64,000 nucleotides of DNA from Primula veris. Taxonomy: Eukaryota; Streptophyta; Magnoliopsida; Ericales; Primulaceae. The first letter of the stretch is position 1. Each line of letters begins with the position of its first letter. Location: positions 7,380,501 through 7,444,500 of the forward strand of contig OY821750.1 in the NCBI GenBank assembly GCA_963682055.1. Reading direction: 5' to 3'. The translations under genes were made by a program, and so were the position numbers. Shown piece by piece: positions 50,034-60,456 of this stretch. The notes below the pieces were generated by a model. That model had not been told where the DNA came from. It saw only the letters and a list, made by a program, of their open reading frames with translations, and did not search any database.

Positions 50034-50284
50034 AACATTAACAAATTGCATAGCCAGCTAGTACACGCCAATCAATCAACATACCGCCGTTAACAAAAAA
50101 AACAAAAATATATAAACTTCACATGTAATCACTCTGATCCAATTTGTAAAATGATTGATTTGTCCTTGAAAAACACACGTGTGATCACACATGATCTGAT
50201 TGAATAGAAGTTTATTAACGGAAGTTAGGTAAGCTGTGTTGATTAGATGAAATCATATAGGTGGTTATGCAAATTATTAATGTT
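50034..50284. mobile_element. Second copy of the foldback/MITE-like element
   Basis: Arms 50034-50060 and 50258-50284 remain complementary with a few mismatches, matching the element at 32270-32517 and occupying the same place in the duplicated block. Confidence 0.65.
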
Positions 50285-50714
50285 GAAACGTGGATATGCA
50301 GTTTCTTAACCATCAATGACTGGGTGTACAAAACTATAATTTTCCGTAAAAGTAAACGAAATACATTTTTTTCCATATGATTCCTGATTCAATTTTTCTT
50401 AAATTAACGTTTTAGCCTCCCATTTACAAAATCAGCATTTCAACATACCATTTATAAAAATTAGCGTTTCAGTCTCCCTTTTATAAAAAAAATAGCGGTT
50501 TAATCTTTACCAAAATTACCATTTCATCTATGCGTTTGTGCGTTTTCTACCAGTACTAGTAATTCGTAGTCTCATTTGAAACGTTTTTTTTACTAAATAT
50601 TAGTAGACTAACTAAAAAAAACGACAGTATAAAAATGTAAAATAAAATGAGTTGATAGTTGAAAATATTACACATAAATTAACTCTAATATATTTATACA
50701 TACTGTAGGCATAA

Positions 50715-51863
50715 TGTTGGCCCGTAAGCTGCTAAATCTTAGATGGGGTGAATAAGCTTTACGTATAATTTTTACGGAATTAAAATCTAAAGCAAATGAC
50801 AACCCAACTAGCGCCAAACTAAGAGTAAATGCAAATAGAGCTAGCAATAATCGACTAAATTACTTTACACTAACAATAATAAGTAATGAAAGCAAATGCG
50901 TAAAGTAAATAGTAAGGAAAGAAGTTGACACACGATGTATAGAGGTTCAGCAAACCCGCTACGTTCTCTCTCCGGAATTATTTTTACCGGGTATTATCAC
51001 TATAATCTTCTTTCCAAGATTACAAGCTAACGAGCCAATCCATGGATTAACCTCACTCTCACTCTATGAGTATCCCGAATGAAAATAACTAGAGCTTTTA
51101 AGCAACACTCACTTACAAAGGCTCTACTCGATCACTCGCTCACAAATGAATTTATAATTCACTTTACAATTGAATCGAAAGTGTATCGCTCACACACAAA
51201 TATTCTTGAAGTGTTTATAAGATTACAATAAGAGCACACTCAAGAATTTATAAGATTACAAGTGAGAAATATGTAGTATGAAACCTTTTGTTGCTTTGAT
51301 CTTTTATTGAATTTCTATATAGATTGGGTGTGTGATTGATGTATTTATGAGATGATTTGGGGTTGTTTTGTACAAAAAAAAATGTTTATTGGATCTCTAA
51401 TTTGAGTTAGTTAAGATTTTATCCAATGGTTAAACTGACTTTTTGAAAAAGTTAAAAACCTGTTTTTTTGTGATCTACATTTTGACCCACCGGTGAGTGT
51501 CTTCTGATCCATTGGTGGGTGAAAACTTGCTCGGTTCTGGAACTTTGACACTGGTGGGTTCTGTATAACCCACTGGTGGGTGGTGTCTGGGAAAAATCCT
51601 ATTTGTTCTGTCCACTTGAACCACAAGTGGGTCTGTAAGACCCACGGGTGAGTTAGTACTAATTTACTCGTCGGACTCCGAATCGACTTCCGTTCGAACC
51701 GTTGACTGCGTTATTAACTGCTCAATCATTTCAAATCCTGAAATATACATTCTCTCTTTTTGGAAAATGTCAAGTATTAAATAATCGAATAGATAAATCA
51801 TAAAATCATTAATAAATAATGACACGTATAATCAAAATCAATTATTTTGCTTATGGTTCAACC
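50715..51863 (-). mobile_element. Sirevirus solo LTR, GGTGGGT-array subfamily
   Basis: The plus strand reads TGTTGGCCCGTAAGC at the left and GGTTCAACC at the right (terminal A changed to C). Flanking CATAA is at 50710-50714 and 51864-51868. The reverse orientation is deduced from the LTR1/LTR2 ends. Repeat X at about 7486 gives the empty site. In place of CGACCGATCG motifs it carries an array of ACCCACTGGTGGGT-like palindromes (51483-51655). Confidence 0.9.
51483..51655. repeat. Palindrome array of ACCCACTGGTGGGT type
   Basis: About six half- or full-palindromes (CACCGGTGAGTG, CCATTGGTGGGTG, CACTGGTGGGTT, ACCCACTGGTGGGT, CCACAAGTGGGTC, ACCCACGGGTGAGT) lie at the LTR position where the other Sirevirus LTRs here carry CGACCGATCG motifs. 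Confidence 0.8.
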
Positions 51864-51928
51864 CATAATATAATATAATATAGTATAGTATTAATTAGCG
51901 ATTTAGCCTCTATGTTTACAAAAATTCG

Positions 51929-52061
51929 GAGTTAATTTATGTTAAGTGTATTTAACTATTGACACATTTCGATTTAGTATACTCAATTGTAGCTTTTTTT
52001 AATTAGCGTACTGTGCTTATATATTTGTCTGAATTAGTATATCTTTGGCGACTAAACTCAT
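51929..52061 (+). repeat. MULE left terminal inverted repeat
   Basis: Complementary to 59023-59155. Shared stretches include GAGTTAATTTATGT at the tip and CTTATATATTTGTCT and AATTAGTATATCTT further in. Confidence 0.85.
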
Positions 52062-52239
52062 GAAAACAAACAAATGACCATTGTACCCATTACTTTTCCT
52101 CCAAAAACAAGCAAAACAGCACAATTTTTCCCGCCAAAATTATAAACCCTCTCTCTCTGATATATACATATACATGTATCTATCTGAATGTATCACCTCT
52201 CTCTCTCTTACTTTCTTTTTCCCTCTCCCATTGCTCTGT

Positions 52240-52685
52240 ATGTCAACACAAAATAATGTGTTATGTTTTTGTCGAAACAGGGCCTTTTTATGCACATGTT
52301 GGAAGAACACTAATCCAGGTAGGAGGTTCTATACCTCCCACGCTAATGTTTGTAATTAATTTGAATGGTTTGATCCACCAATGTGTGATCGTTCCATTCA
52401 AATAATTCTTGGTTTACTAAAAAATCGCAACAAACTTGAGAAAAAAATTCTGGAATTGGAGTATGAAAAAACAAACTTGAATTGCTGATTGGACAATTGA
52501 GATCGAAGACAATGGTTGAGACAACAATAGAGACATGGGCTGAATGTAACTGCAAAGTGAAGAAAAGTTTTAATTGGCGTTTTTTAATTTTCTTTGTTGT
52601 TGTAGTAATTAATTGCAATTTTCTTGGTGTGTTTGGATTGAAAAAAGTGAAACTTGTAGAACTATGTAATCCTGTTATGAATTAA
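52240..52685 (+). pseudogene. GRF-type zinc-finger protein gene carried by the MULE, broken
   Basis: From ATG 52240 the frame reads CFCRNRAFLCTCWKNTNPGRRF, the first half of a GRF zinc finger (Cys-x-Cys...NPGRRF). It meets TAA at 52357, then continues in the same frame with EWFDPPMCDRSIQIILGLLK and a charged coiled-coil-like stretch (NRNKLEKKILELEYEK) to TGA 52486. A hydrophobic helix (FLIFFVVVVINCNFLGVF) follows in another frame up to 52685. Finger, coiled coil and C-terminal membrane anchor is the layout of a common family of small plant GRF proteins of unknown role. It is transcribed outward-in from the left TIR, opposite the transposase. Confidence 0.75.
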
Positions 52686-52689
52686 TGTG

Positions 52690-53554
52690 GAATTAAATGA
52701 TTTGTTTGATGTTTTCTTTTCTATGTAATCTTGTTGTCATGTGTATTTGTGAATTAATCTATGTAAATATTTGCCTGTTGTTTAGCTATTTGTGAATTAA
52801 TTCTGATAGTCTAGCCTTAAAAAATTCTGATGACAATGTGACCCATTTTGATAACAAAATGACCAATTCTGATAACAAAATGATCAATTCTGATGACAAC
52901 AAAGTGCATTCTAAAACCAGCAAAACAATGGTAACAAGCACAAGCACAAAAACCACACTTTAATTCATCCAAACTCATCCCAATGACCTGCAAATCACAC
53001 TTGTTTATTTACTTAATCATCTACACTCTTAAACCTGCAACTAATCAAGAAGAAATGACCTGCAAGCACTCATAAATGACTTTCGCAACTACTCATCAAT
53101 GAACTGCAAAAACTAATACTAAAAGTACTCATCAATGACATGCAAAACATGGTACACAGTAAAAACCCATTCATATGACCGGCAAAACATGGTACACAGT
53201 AATACTAATACTAATACTAAAAGCTGAAAATTATGAACTGCGCTAAAACTGAAAAATTAAATATGGTACCCAGTAAAACTCATTCATAAAACTCAAAACA
53301 TAACATAATAACATAATTTCATATCATAATTCATTGTTACATAGTACAAACTTCACAAAATCTTTACAAAACATAATTTCAGATCCATCACCAACAAAAT
53401 CTTTACAAAACATAATTTCAGATCCATCACCAACAAAATCTTAACAAAACAAGCTTCACAAAGTAATCTAAACATCACCATTAGCTCTAAACATCAACAT
53501 CAAACAAGGTTCACCAATTAAATACGCTAACCTAAATAGCTTAAAACATCAACT
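52690..53554. other. MULE interior between the two convergent genes
   Basis: No gene. It holds short direct repeats: AATGACC/GATGACAA phrases at 52840-52900, CATGGTACACAGTAA twice near 53150 and 53190, and a 35-bp repeat (AAATCTTTACAAAACATAA) near 53357 and 53397. Confidence 0.5.
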
Positions 53555-56500
53555 CTAAATATTGTTTTCTCTGCATTCCTCTTCTAGTTTCATCCTTGCA
53601 TGTTTAGCAGCAACTCGGAGAGCGTCTATTGAAGTATACATTTTTCCTCCTTTTACTATTAGTCCCTTTCCTAATGTTTTATTTTTCTCCATTCCTTTCA
53701 TGATACCAGCATGCATTCTTTCCTCACTTGGACCCTCATCCTCCTTTATTAAATCAACAAGAGAGACTATGTTTGATCTTTTGTTAGGTGAAAACATTAG
53801 TCTTGCACTTTTTCTAACCTACATAATTAAGAAAATTAGCATAAACCACAATTATTTTTAGTGTTTAACCATCAAAAGTAGTGTACAGAATAAAATAACA
53901 TGTAAATAAAAATGTAAAAATATTACTAACAGGCAGCTTTCTCTTATTATGGAGTGTGTCCTCTCTTAGTGGACTAGCTTCATCATCATTCTCCAATCTT
54001 GCTTTATTTCTAACCGGCATAATTAAAAAAAATAACATAAGCAACAATTATTATTAGTGTTTAATCATCAAAAGTAGTGTACATAATAAAATAACATGTA
54101 AAGAACCCAACAAAAATACTTACAGGCAACTTTTTCTCTTTATGAGTCGTGTCCTCTCTTAGTGGTTAATTAATCAATGCCACACCACTTGCTTGTGTTC
54201 CAAAGTTCAACTCCTCAAAATCTTGTCTTTCTATATAATGCTCGTATTCATAAAAAATATTATGAGGCTCATTTTGTTCCTCCTCTGCATGCTGCCGGTC
54301 CACCACATTTTCAATTTCAATATCCACTTGCTCACTAGATTCCTCAACCACACATTCAACTTCAATATCCATTTACTCACCAGGTTGTTCAATATCATTT
54401 TGAACGTCAACATCCACTAACTCGGTAGGTTTTTCAACCACATTTTGTTCATCAAATTCATCACCTTCATCACTATCTGACTCATCAACAAGTTGTTCCC
54501 CATTTTCAGTCTCATTAGTAGGAATTTTTTTTCCTCTTCTGGTTGTTTGTTCCCTCCCACAGGTCCTAGAATTATGGCCTGGTTTTTTACAATTTGTACA
54601 CTTGATAACAACACCTTTCCTAGATAACTTAATTCCACTTTTCATTGGCTCATCAACTCTATTTTTCCTATTTTTCTTAGGCCTACCACTAGAAATATGA
54701 ACCACTGGTGGTAACAGTTTAGGATTCTCAGTTTTTTCCATAAATCCCTCCCATTCATGGGCATCATACAGTTAGAATATGTCTTCTTATACCATTCTTT
54801 AGTGTAGCATAAATGCACCCCTGATTGTATATCCCTACCAAAGTAATTCAAACAAGCAATGACATGTGGGCAAGGAATGCCACTCAGATGCCAACTGCTG
54901 CAAGAACAAATTTGTGTCCTAATATCCACTACATAATCTGAGTAAGTCTCTTTCACCTCAAAGTGGTGCAACCCATTATTGAATAATATATAACCATATG
55001 ACCTTGAAGCCCTTATCTCATATTTTTTTTCAATTTTAGGGCAGAGAGTTGACATCGTTTGAACCCTCTCAATGACAAATTTCTTTTTCAGAACTGTATT
55101 CATGAGGTATAACCTAATGGTTTCTATATATTAATTATGTTTTTAGTCCTAGCATCGTTAATAGCAGAGTTAAAACTTTCACATAGGTTGTTTAATAGCA
55201 AATCACACTTAGGATGAGTTGAGAAGTTTGATTTGCTCCATTATGACCCAGGTTTTGAAGCTAACTGTTGGCCCGTGTGCGGCTAAACCTTAGAGGGGGG
55301 GGGGGGGTGAATAAGGTTTATGTCGATTTTCGCCTAATTAAAACTTAAGTGCAACTAACACCCCAACTTACGCAATTCTAAGCTTACGCGTTAATAATCG
55401 TTAATAAATTCAAACGCAAGCAAGCAAGAATAAATATTTGCGGAAAATAAAAGTTTAAGGGAAGAAGATGACACCGTGATTTATAGAGGTTCGGCAAAAC
55501 GCGCCTACGTCCTCTCCTCGGTACTACCGAGTATTTCACTAAAAATTCTTTTCCCGGATATTACAATCCTAATGAGCTAATCGAACGATTAAGCTCCCCC
55601 TCACTTTATGAGTGTCCCGAAATGAAAGACCTAGAGCTTTTAAGCTTCACTTGCTTACAAAGCCTCTACCCGTTCACTCGCTCACAATTGAGTTTATAAA
55701 ACACTCGATACAAATTTAGTTACAAAAATGTAACTTCGCTCACGATTCTAATTGCTTCTTAAAAAGCTAATTGGTGAGTTGTTGATGATGATCGAGCTTG
55801 AATCTCCTTTTCTTTGATTTCCCTCTTTCTCGAATATATTCACCAAAATGGTGATTTTAGGGTTTTTATGAGAGAGGTTGAAGGATGTTAATAGATATTG
55901 TAATTGGTGATTTAGGAGAGAGATTGGGGTGGTTTATATAACAGCAAAGTCTGTTTTTCTGGGTTATGACCGTTGAAGATATAACAGCTCTTTTCCAGAA
56001 TAAGCTGAAAAGCTGTTTTCGAAAACTGCAGAAAACGATCGGTCGTTTTCTACAGTCGATCGGTCGTTTTACAGAAAACGATCGGTCGTTTTCTGAAAAC
56101 GATCGGTCGTTTTTATACTGGACTCACTGGAAGAAATTGGACCAAAAACGATCAGTCGTTTTTGTCCAGTCGATCGGTCGACTGTAATCCTGGTCCCGTA
56201 AATCTTCGAATGCTCATAACTCCTTCGTTTTAGCTCCGATTTTGGTTCCGCTTGAACCTATGGCTTCGTTATCGAATGCTCTATCATTTAAAGACCTGAA
56301 ATATACGTTTTCTATTTTTGGACAAGACAATAGTTATATCATCGAAATCGTAAAATCATTAAACGCATAATCAAAGTAATAATCAAAATCATTATTGAAC
56401 TCTATGTTCAACACTAACCATTCATAAGCTAATGGGTCAAGTTCTCTTACCTCCTCTAATGCAGCCAAAAAGTTGAGTTTTGTAGTGGCTCTAGCACATT

Positions 56501-58107
56501 TCCACATCAAAATTTTCAAAACAATCCCTTTATGCAACAACTTGAAATTGTTGTATAAATGCCAAACACAAAATATGTGTTCAACACAAGGCAAGACTCG
56601 CTCCATTGTAGCAATTATACCCTGCAATCACATGTTATATATGATGATTAATGCTTATATTATCAAAGTATCTAGAAAATAAAATTTTATAAAATAAATA
56701 TGGTAATAAATGTACCTTTTGCTTGTCTGAAATCCATAAATATTTATGTGCCCTATCAATATTGATATCCTTCACCACCAGTTTGATGAACCATTTGCAT
56801 GCCTTTGTGTTTTCTTTCCATACAACGGCATATGCAAATGGATATATGCAGTTGTTAGGGTCAATTGCCACAGCTGTTAGCATTACCCCCCTATGGGGAC
56901 CACTCAAATGACACCCATCTATTCCAATTAGAGGTCTACAACCCTCTAAAAATCATCTCTTGAGAGCAGCTCAACATATATATATATACTTCTAAATACA
57001 CTCACCATTAGGCCCACCATTCTTTTTCACTTTCATCACCACAGTTGATCCAGAGTTGGATCTTTTTATTTCTTCAACATAATCCCACAAAAGCTCAAAC
57101 TGTTGACATGATGTACCTTGTAGCATTGCTCTAGCTACCTTCATTGATCTATAACTCATCGACATAGTCACCTCAGCTTTCAATGCATTACCACATAGGT
57201 CTTAAAATCTATAACATGCCACTTAGGTGTCATTCTTATGATATCAAGGAATTTTTTGGCAATATATCTAGGTTTCACAGCACAATTTTTAAATGCCCTG
57301 GTACAACTATGATTGTCTAAATAGGTTTTAATCTGTACAATTGCTTCTTGAGGTAGTTTTCCACAATACATTCTCCATGGACAAATCTTTCCCTGCTCAT
57401 TAGAATTTGCACAATACAAGTACATTTTTTCCCTTACTTGAACCTTATATTTAATGCACTTATCTTGTTGTATAAATTACTCTTTGATATCATCTTTGAA
57501 ATCTTTAGCAGTTGCAAATTTCATGCCCAGTTTTAGTGTCACTTTGCCTAAGTCAGACCTGCCAAAAATAGGAGTAGTACACTTGGAAAACTCACCTATT
57601 TCATCTTCATCGGTAAATTCTTTTTCACTAAAGTGATCAGAATCTACATGACCATCATTCAAAACATCCATATCTACATTGTCATCATATACAAACCTTT
57701 CATTGTGGTTGGCATAACAAATTCTTTCTAGAACTATTTCCTACATAAGAACTATTTTCAAATACAGGTCCATAATCAACGCCCATATCCACAAGTATCT
57801 CAGTTTCTTTTCCTACTTCTTGTCCATCACTATCAACAAAATCTAACATATGATCATCACTAGAGTATAATTCATCTCCTTCAGCAGACCAATCATTATC
57901 ATCAGAACTACTATCATCTATTTCATTGTTGTCATCACTAGAAGACCCCTCACAATATACTTCAACAACTTTATTCTCATCAACAAACTTTCCTAGCGAT
58001 TTAGAATCACTATCATAATCCATTTTCACAATATCAGTTCTAAAATCAGAACAAACCCTTTTAAAATATAATAAATTAACTTCCAACCACCCTAAATGAG
58101 CAGCCAT
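53555..58107 (-). pseudogene. MuDR-type transposase gene, broken
   Basis: Minus strand, N to C: acidic leader (58107-57700), MuDR-like N-terminal motif KFATAKDFKDDI (near 57500), a Cys/His DNA-binding region (YLYCANSNEQGKICPWRMYC), then the catalytic domain with IGIDGCHLSGPHRG (first Asp, near 56930), WISDKQKG (second Asp) and FCVWHLYNNF. A GT-AG intron (56714-56623) splits SDKQK/G. After the solo LTR, NNLCESFNSAINDAR precedes the SWIM zinc finger CSCSSWHLSGIPCPHV (near 54900) and a zinc knuckle CTNCKKPGHNSRTC. Frame changes near 57710 and 57190, stops at 57479 and 54375, and the LTR insertion make it non-functional. The last exons (54166-53555) are acidic and partly duplicated. Confidence 0.9.
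55266..56413 (-). mobile_element. Sirevirus solo LTR inside the MULE transposase
   Basis: The plus strand reads TGTTGGCCCGTGTGC to TATGTTCAACA, 1148 bp, with perfect 5-bp duplications CTAAC at 55261-55265 and 56414-56418. It is reversed relative to LTR1/LTR2. It has a G tract (near 55298-55310, complement of the C tract) and seven CGATCGGTCG-type motifs at 56030-56190 with the companion GGACTCACTGG. It inserted in the catalytic region of the transposase. Confidence 0.95.
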
Positions 58108-58281
58108 GCCAAAAAGAGATAGATAATTGATTTCTTGGGGGTCACAAAAGTCATTTTCACAATATCAGTTCTAAAATCAGAACAAACCCTTTTGAAATAT
58201 AATAAATTAACTTCCAACCACCCTAAATGAGCAGCCATGCCAAAAAGAGATAGACAATTGATTTCTTGGGGGTCACAAAAG
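58028..58281. repeat. About 127-bp tandem duplication at the transposase 5' end
   Basis: A unit starting CACAATATCAGTTCTAAAAT and ending GGGGGTCACAAAAGTCA occurs twice with two or three differences. It contains the presumed start codon, so two candidate starts exist (58107 and about 58235). Confidence 0.85.
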
Positions 58282-58409
58282 TCAATATAGTCTACTAATC
58301 TACCCCATAACCAATTGGGCCCTTTTTTTTGTTATCCCATTGAAATTTACCTCCATGATAAAACTTGATAGTAAAAAGACATGTGTTCGTAGCTGCAATA
58401 AAAATGACA

Positions 58410-58567
58410 TATTGTTAAATGCAATAAAGCTATATTTTCAAATTTACCAATTGTTAAATCCAATAAATCTATATTTTCAAATTTACATATTGTTAATTGC
58501 AGTAAAGCTATATTTTCAAATTTACCTATTGTTAAATGTAATAAAGCTATATTGTCAAATTTACCTA
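58410..58567. repeat. Four-unit 38-bp tandem repeat
   Basis: The unit is TTGTTAAATGCAATAAAGC followed by TATATTTTCAAATTTACC. Four copies with few changes lie between the right TIR and the transposase coding region, where MULE promoters are expected. Confidence 0.85.
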
Positions 58568-59022
58568 TTTATATTAACCTAGATTGAGTTACATGCAATT
58601 AAATACAATTAAAATAGAGGGATTTCGACACTTACAGTATTGTGGAGCATTGTCAACCTCTTTCCTTACTTCCATTTTAGTACTCGAGTTATGTTAATAA
58701 TGGATGGATTTCGAGAATTCTGAGAGCTCGCCAACGCTCAATTAATTCAAAAATCACACCAGAAACATCTAGTTATCCTTGATCGAACCCTAATTAAGCC
58801 AAACATATCATTAATTTTGGGAATTATGAATTTGTTTTGAGAGAGAACTCCTATGTGAGTAAGATGGTGTGGTGTGTTTGGATTTATGGTAAATAATGTT
58901 AATATTAATATGTGAAAAGTGATAAGTTTTTATGAAATGACTGTTTTGCCCTTAAGTTATTTCAGAATCAGGTCACGTGAGCACGTTTAAGAACACGTTT
59001 AAGAGCACGTGTTCCCCGTAAA

Positions 59023-59155
59023 ATGAGTTATGTCGCTGAAGATATACTAATTTAGACAAATATATAAGTATAATACACTAATTAAAAAAAATTATAGTTA
59101 ACTATAATAAATCGAGATGCCTTAATAGATAAATACATTTCACATAAATTAACTC
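59023..59155 (-). repeat. MULE right terminal inverted repeat
   Basis: Complementary partner of 51929-52061. Its outer tip reads ACATAAATTAACTC. It ends about 140 bp upstream of the start codon of the stomatin-like gene. Confidence 0.85.
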
Positions 59156-59238
59156 CAAAAATTACCATTTCATCTGGTGCCTTAATTCATTTTCTTATAC
59201 TACTATTTCAGAGAGGGATTTTGCCCAAGCTAGCAAAA

Positions 59239-59240
59239 CC

Positions 59241-59285
<45 letters not shown>
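59239..59285. repeat. CT and TA microsatellites in the 5' leader of the stomatin-like gene
   Basis: A CT run (about 59231-59266) passes directly into a TA run (about 59266-59284) just before the start codon. A shorter version precedes the duplicated exon near 59680-59715. CT-rich tracts are common in plant 5' leaders. Confidence 0.85.
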
Positions 59286-59296
59286 ATATAATTAGG

Positions 59297-60414
59297 ATGA
59301 ATATTATCTCCAAATCGAGGTGTGTTAAAACTCTAGCGTCTTCTTCGTTTAAGCTTTTATCTCAACCGTCTATTCTCGGCGGTGGATATTTTTATGTATT
59401 GCCACGTCATCACCCCGCTCCGATTTCGGTCCGTTATTTTCGGAGCTCTCGTGATCCTGCCTCCAGGTAATTATATATATATATATATATTACATTATAT
59501 GTGAAGCTAATAACTGGATTGTTAGTGTGTCTGGTAATTGATCTGTGTTCAATTGATGTAAATAGATTATTCCACTAGTCAACTTTTTCCTTCTTTTTTG
59601 AATATTTTTTGGTATTCGTATCGTATAAAAATGTGAAATAAACAATTAAACATCTGGATTTTGAGCAGCTAGTAAAACCCCCCCTCTCTCTCTATATATA
59701 TAATATAATATAATATAAACTCGACGGAAACTACTAATTAAGCACAAATTTTCCCCCAAACAAACAAATTAATACCAAATAGGATGAATATTATCCCCAA
59801 ATCGAGGTGTGTTAAACCCCTAGCATCCTCTTATCTCAACCGTCTATTATCAGCGGTGGAGATTTTTCTGTATTGCCACGTCATCACCCTGCTCTGATTT
59901 TGGTCCGTTATTTCCGGAGCTCTCGTGATCCCCTGCCTCCAGGTGTGTGTGTGCGCATGTGTGTAATGCATTTTGTGAAGCTAATAACAGGATTCTTCGT
60001 GTTTCTGGTGATTGATTTGTGTTTAATAGATGTAAATAGTTTGTTTTATCAGTCACATGTAGATATGCATATAATATATGTGTTTGTGTGTTTGTGTGTA
60101 TCTTTACATGTATCTATGTATATGTATGTAAATAATAATATAAACAGTTTGTGAAGCTATTTACAGGATTATTAGTGTGTCAGGTATTTGTTTTGTGTAA
60201 TAATAGATGCAAATAGATTATTCCATCAGTCACATAGAAATGGTCTTGTGCGAAATCTTAAGGTTATTTTGGATTGCCTGATTTTTTATATCTAAATCAT
60301 CAAAATGACTAATTTTGAAAGTCAACTGTATAGTCATTAAGGTCTAATTATTTGATTACCTTTTGAAATTGGTGATTTTGACTATTTAGCTATAGACATT
60401 TTGCATACTAAAAT

Positions 60415-60456
<42 letters not shown>

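Larger units (their letters stand above)
46060..50400. repeat. Repeat block R, third locus, interrupted by a solo LTR
   Basis: 46060-46894 and 48779-50400 together match 29838-32640, including the GA-rich and GGTGGCGGTGACGG sections and the foldback element. It is more diverged than the 30-kb and 38-kb copies. No genes were seen. Confidence 0.75.
51929..59155 (-). mobile_element. Mutator-like element (MULE) with 133-bp TIRs, degenerate
   Basis: Inverted ends 51929-52061 and 59023-59155 (outermost GAGTTAATTTATGT) are roughly 75% alike over 133 bp. Flanks share CAAAAATT (51919-51926 and 59156-59163), and the empty site in repeat X at 7590 reads TTTACCAAAATTACC. The target duplication is therefore about 8-9 bp, right for Mutator. 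The interior holds a minus-strand transposase pseudogene, a plus-strand GRF zinc-finger gene and a later Sirevirus solo LTR. Confidence 0.88.

Noticed and set aside
58340..58582. 80-aa frame across the 38-bp array, considered as a repeat protein or CRISPR-like array
   Set aside because: Simple tandem repeat without spacers; the frame is a by-product of the unit and starts at an ATG inside AT-rich sequence of a plant transposon.
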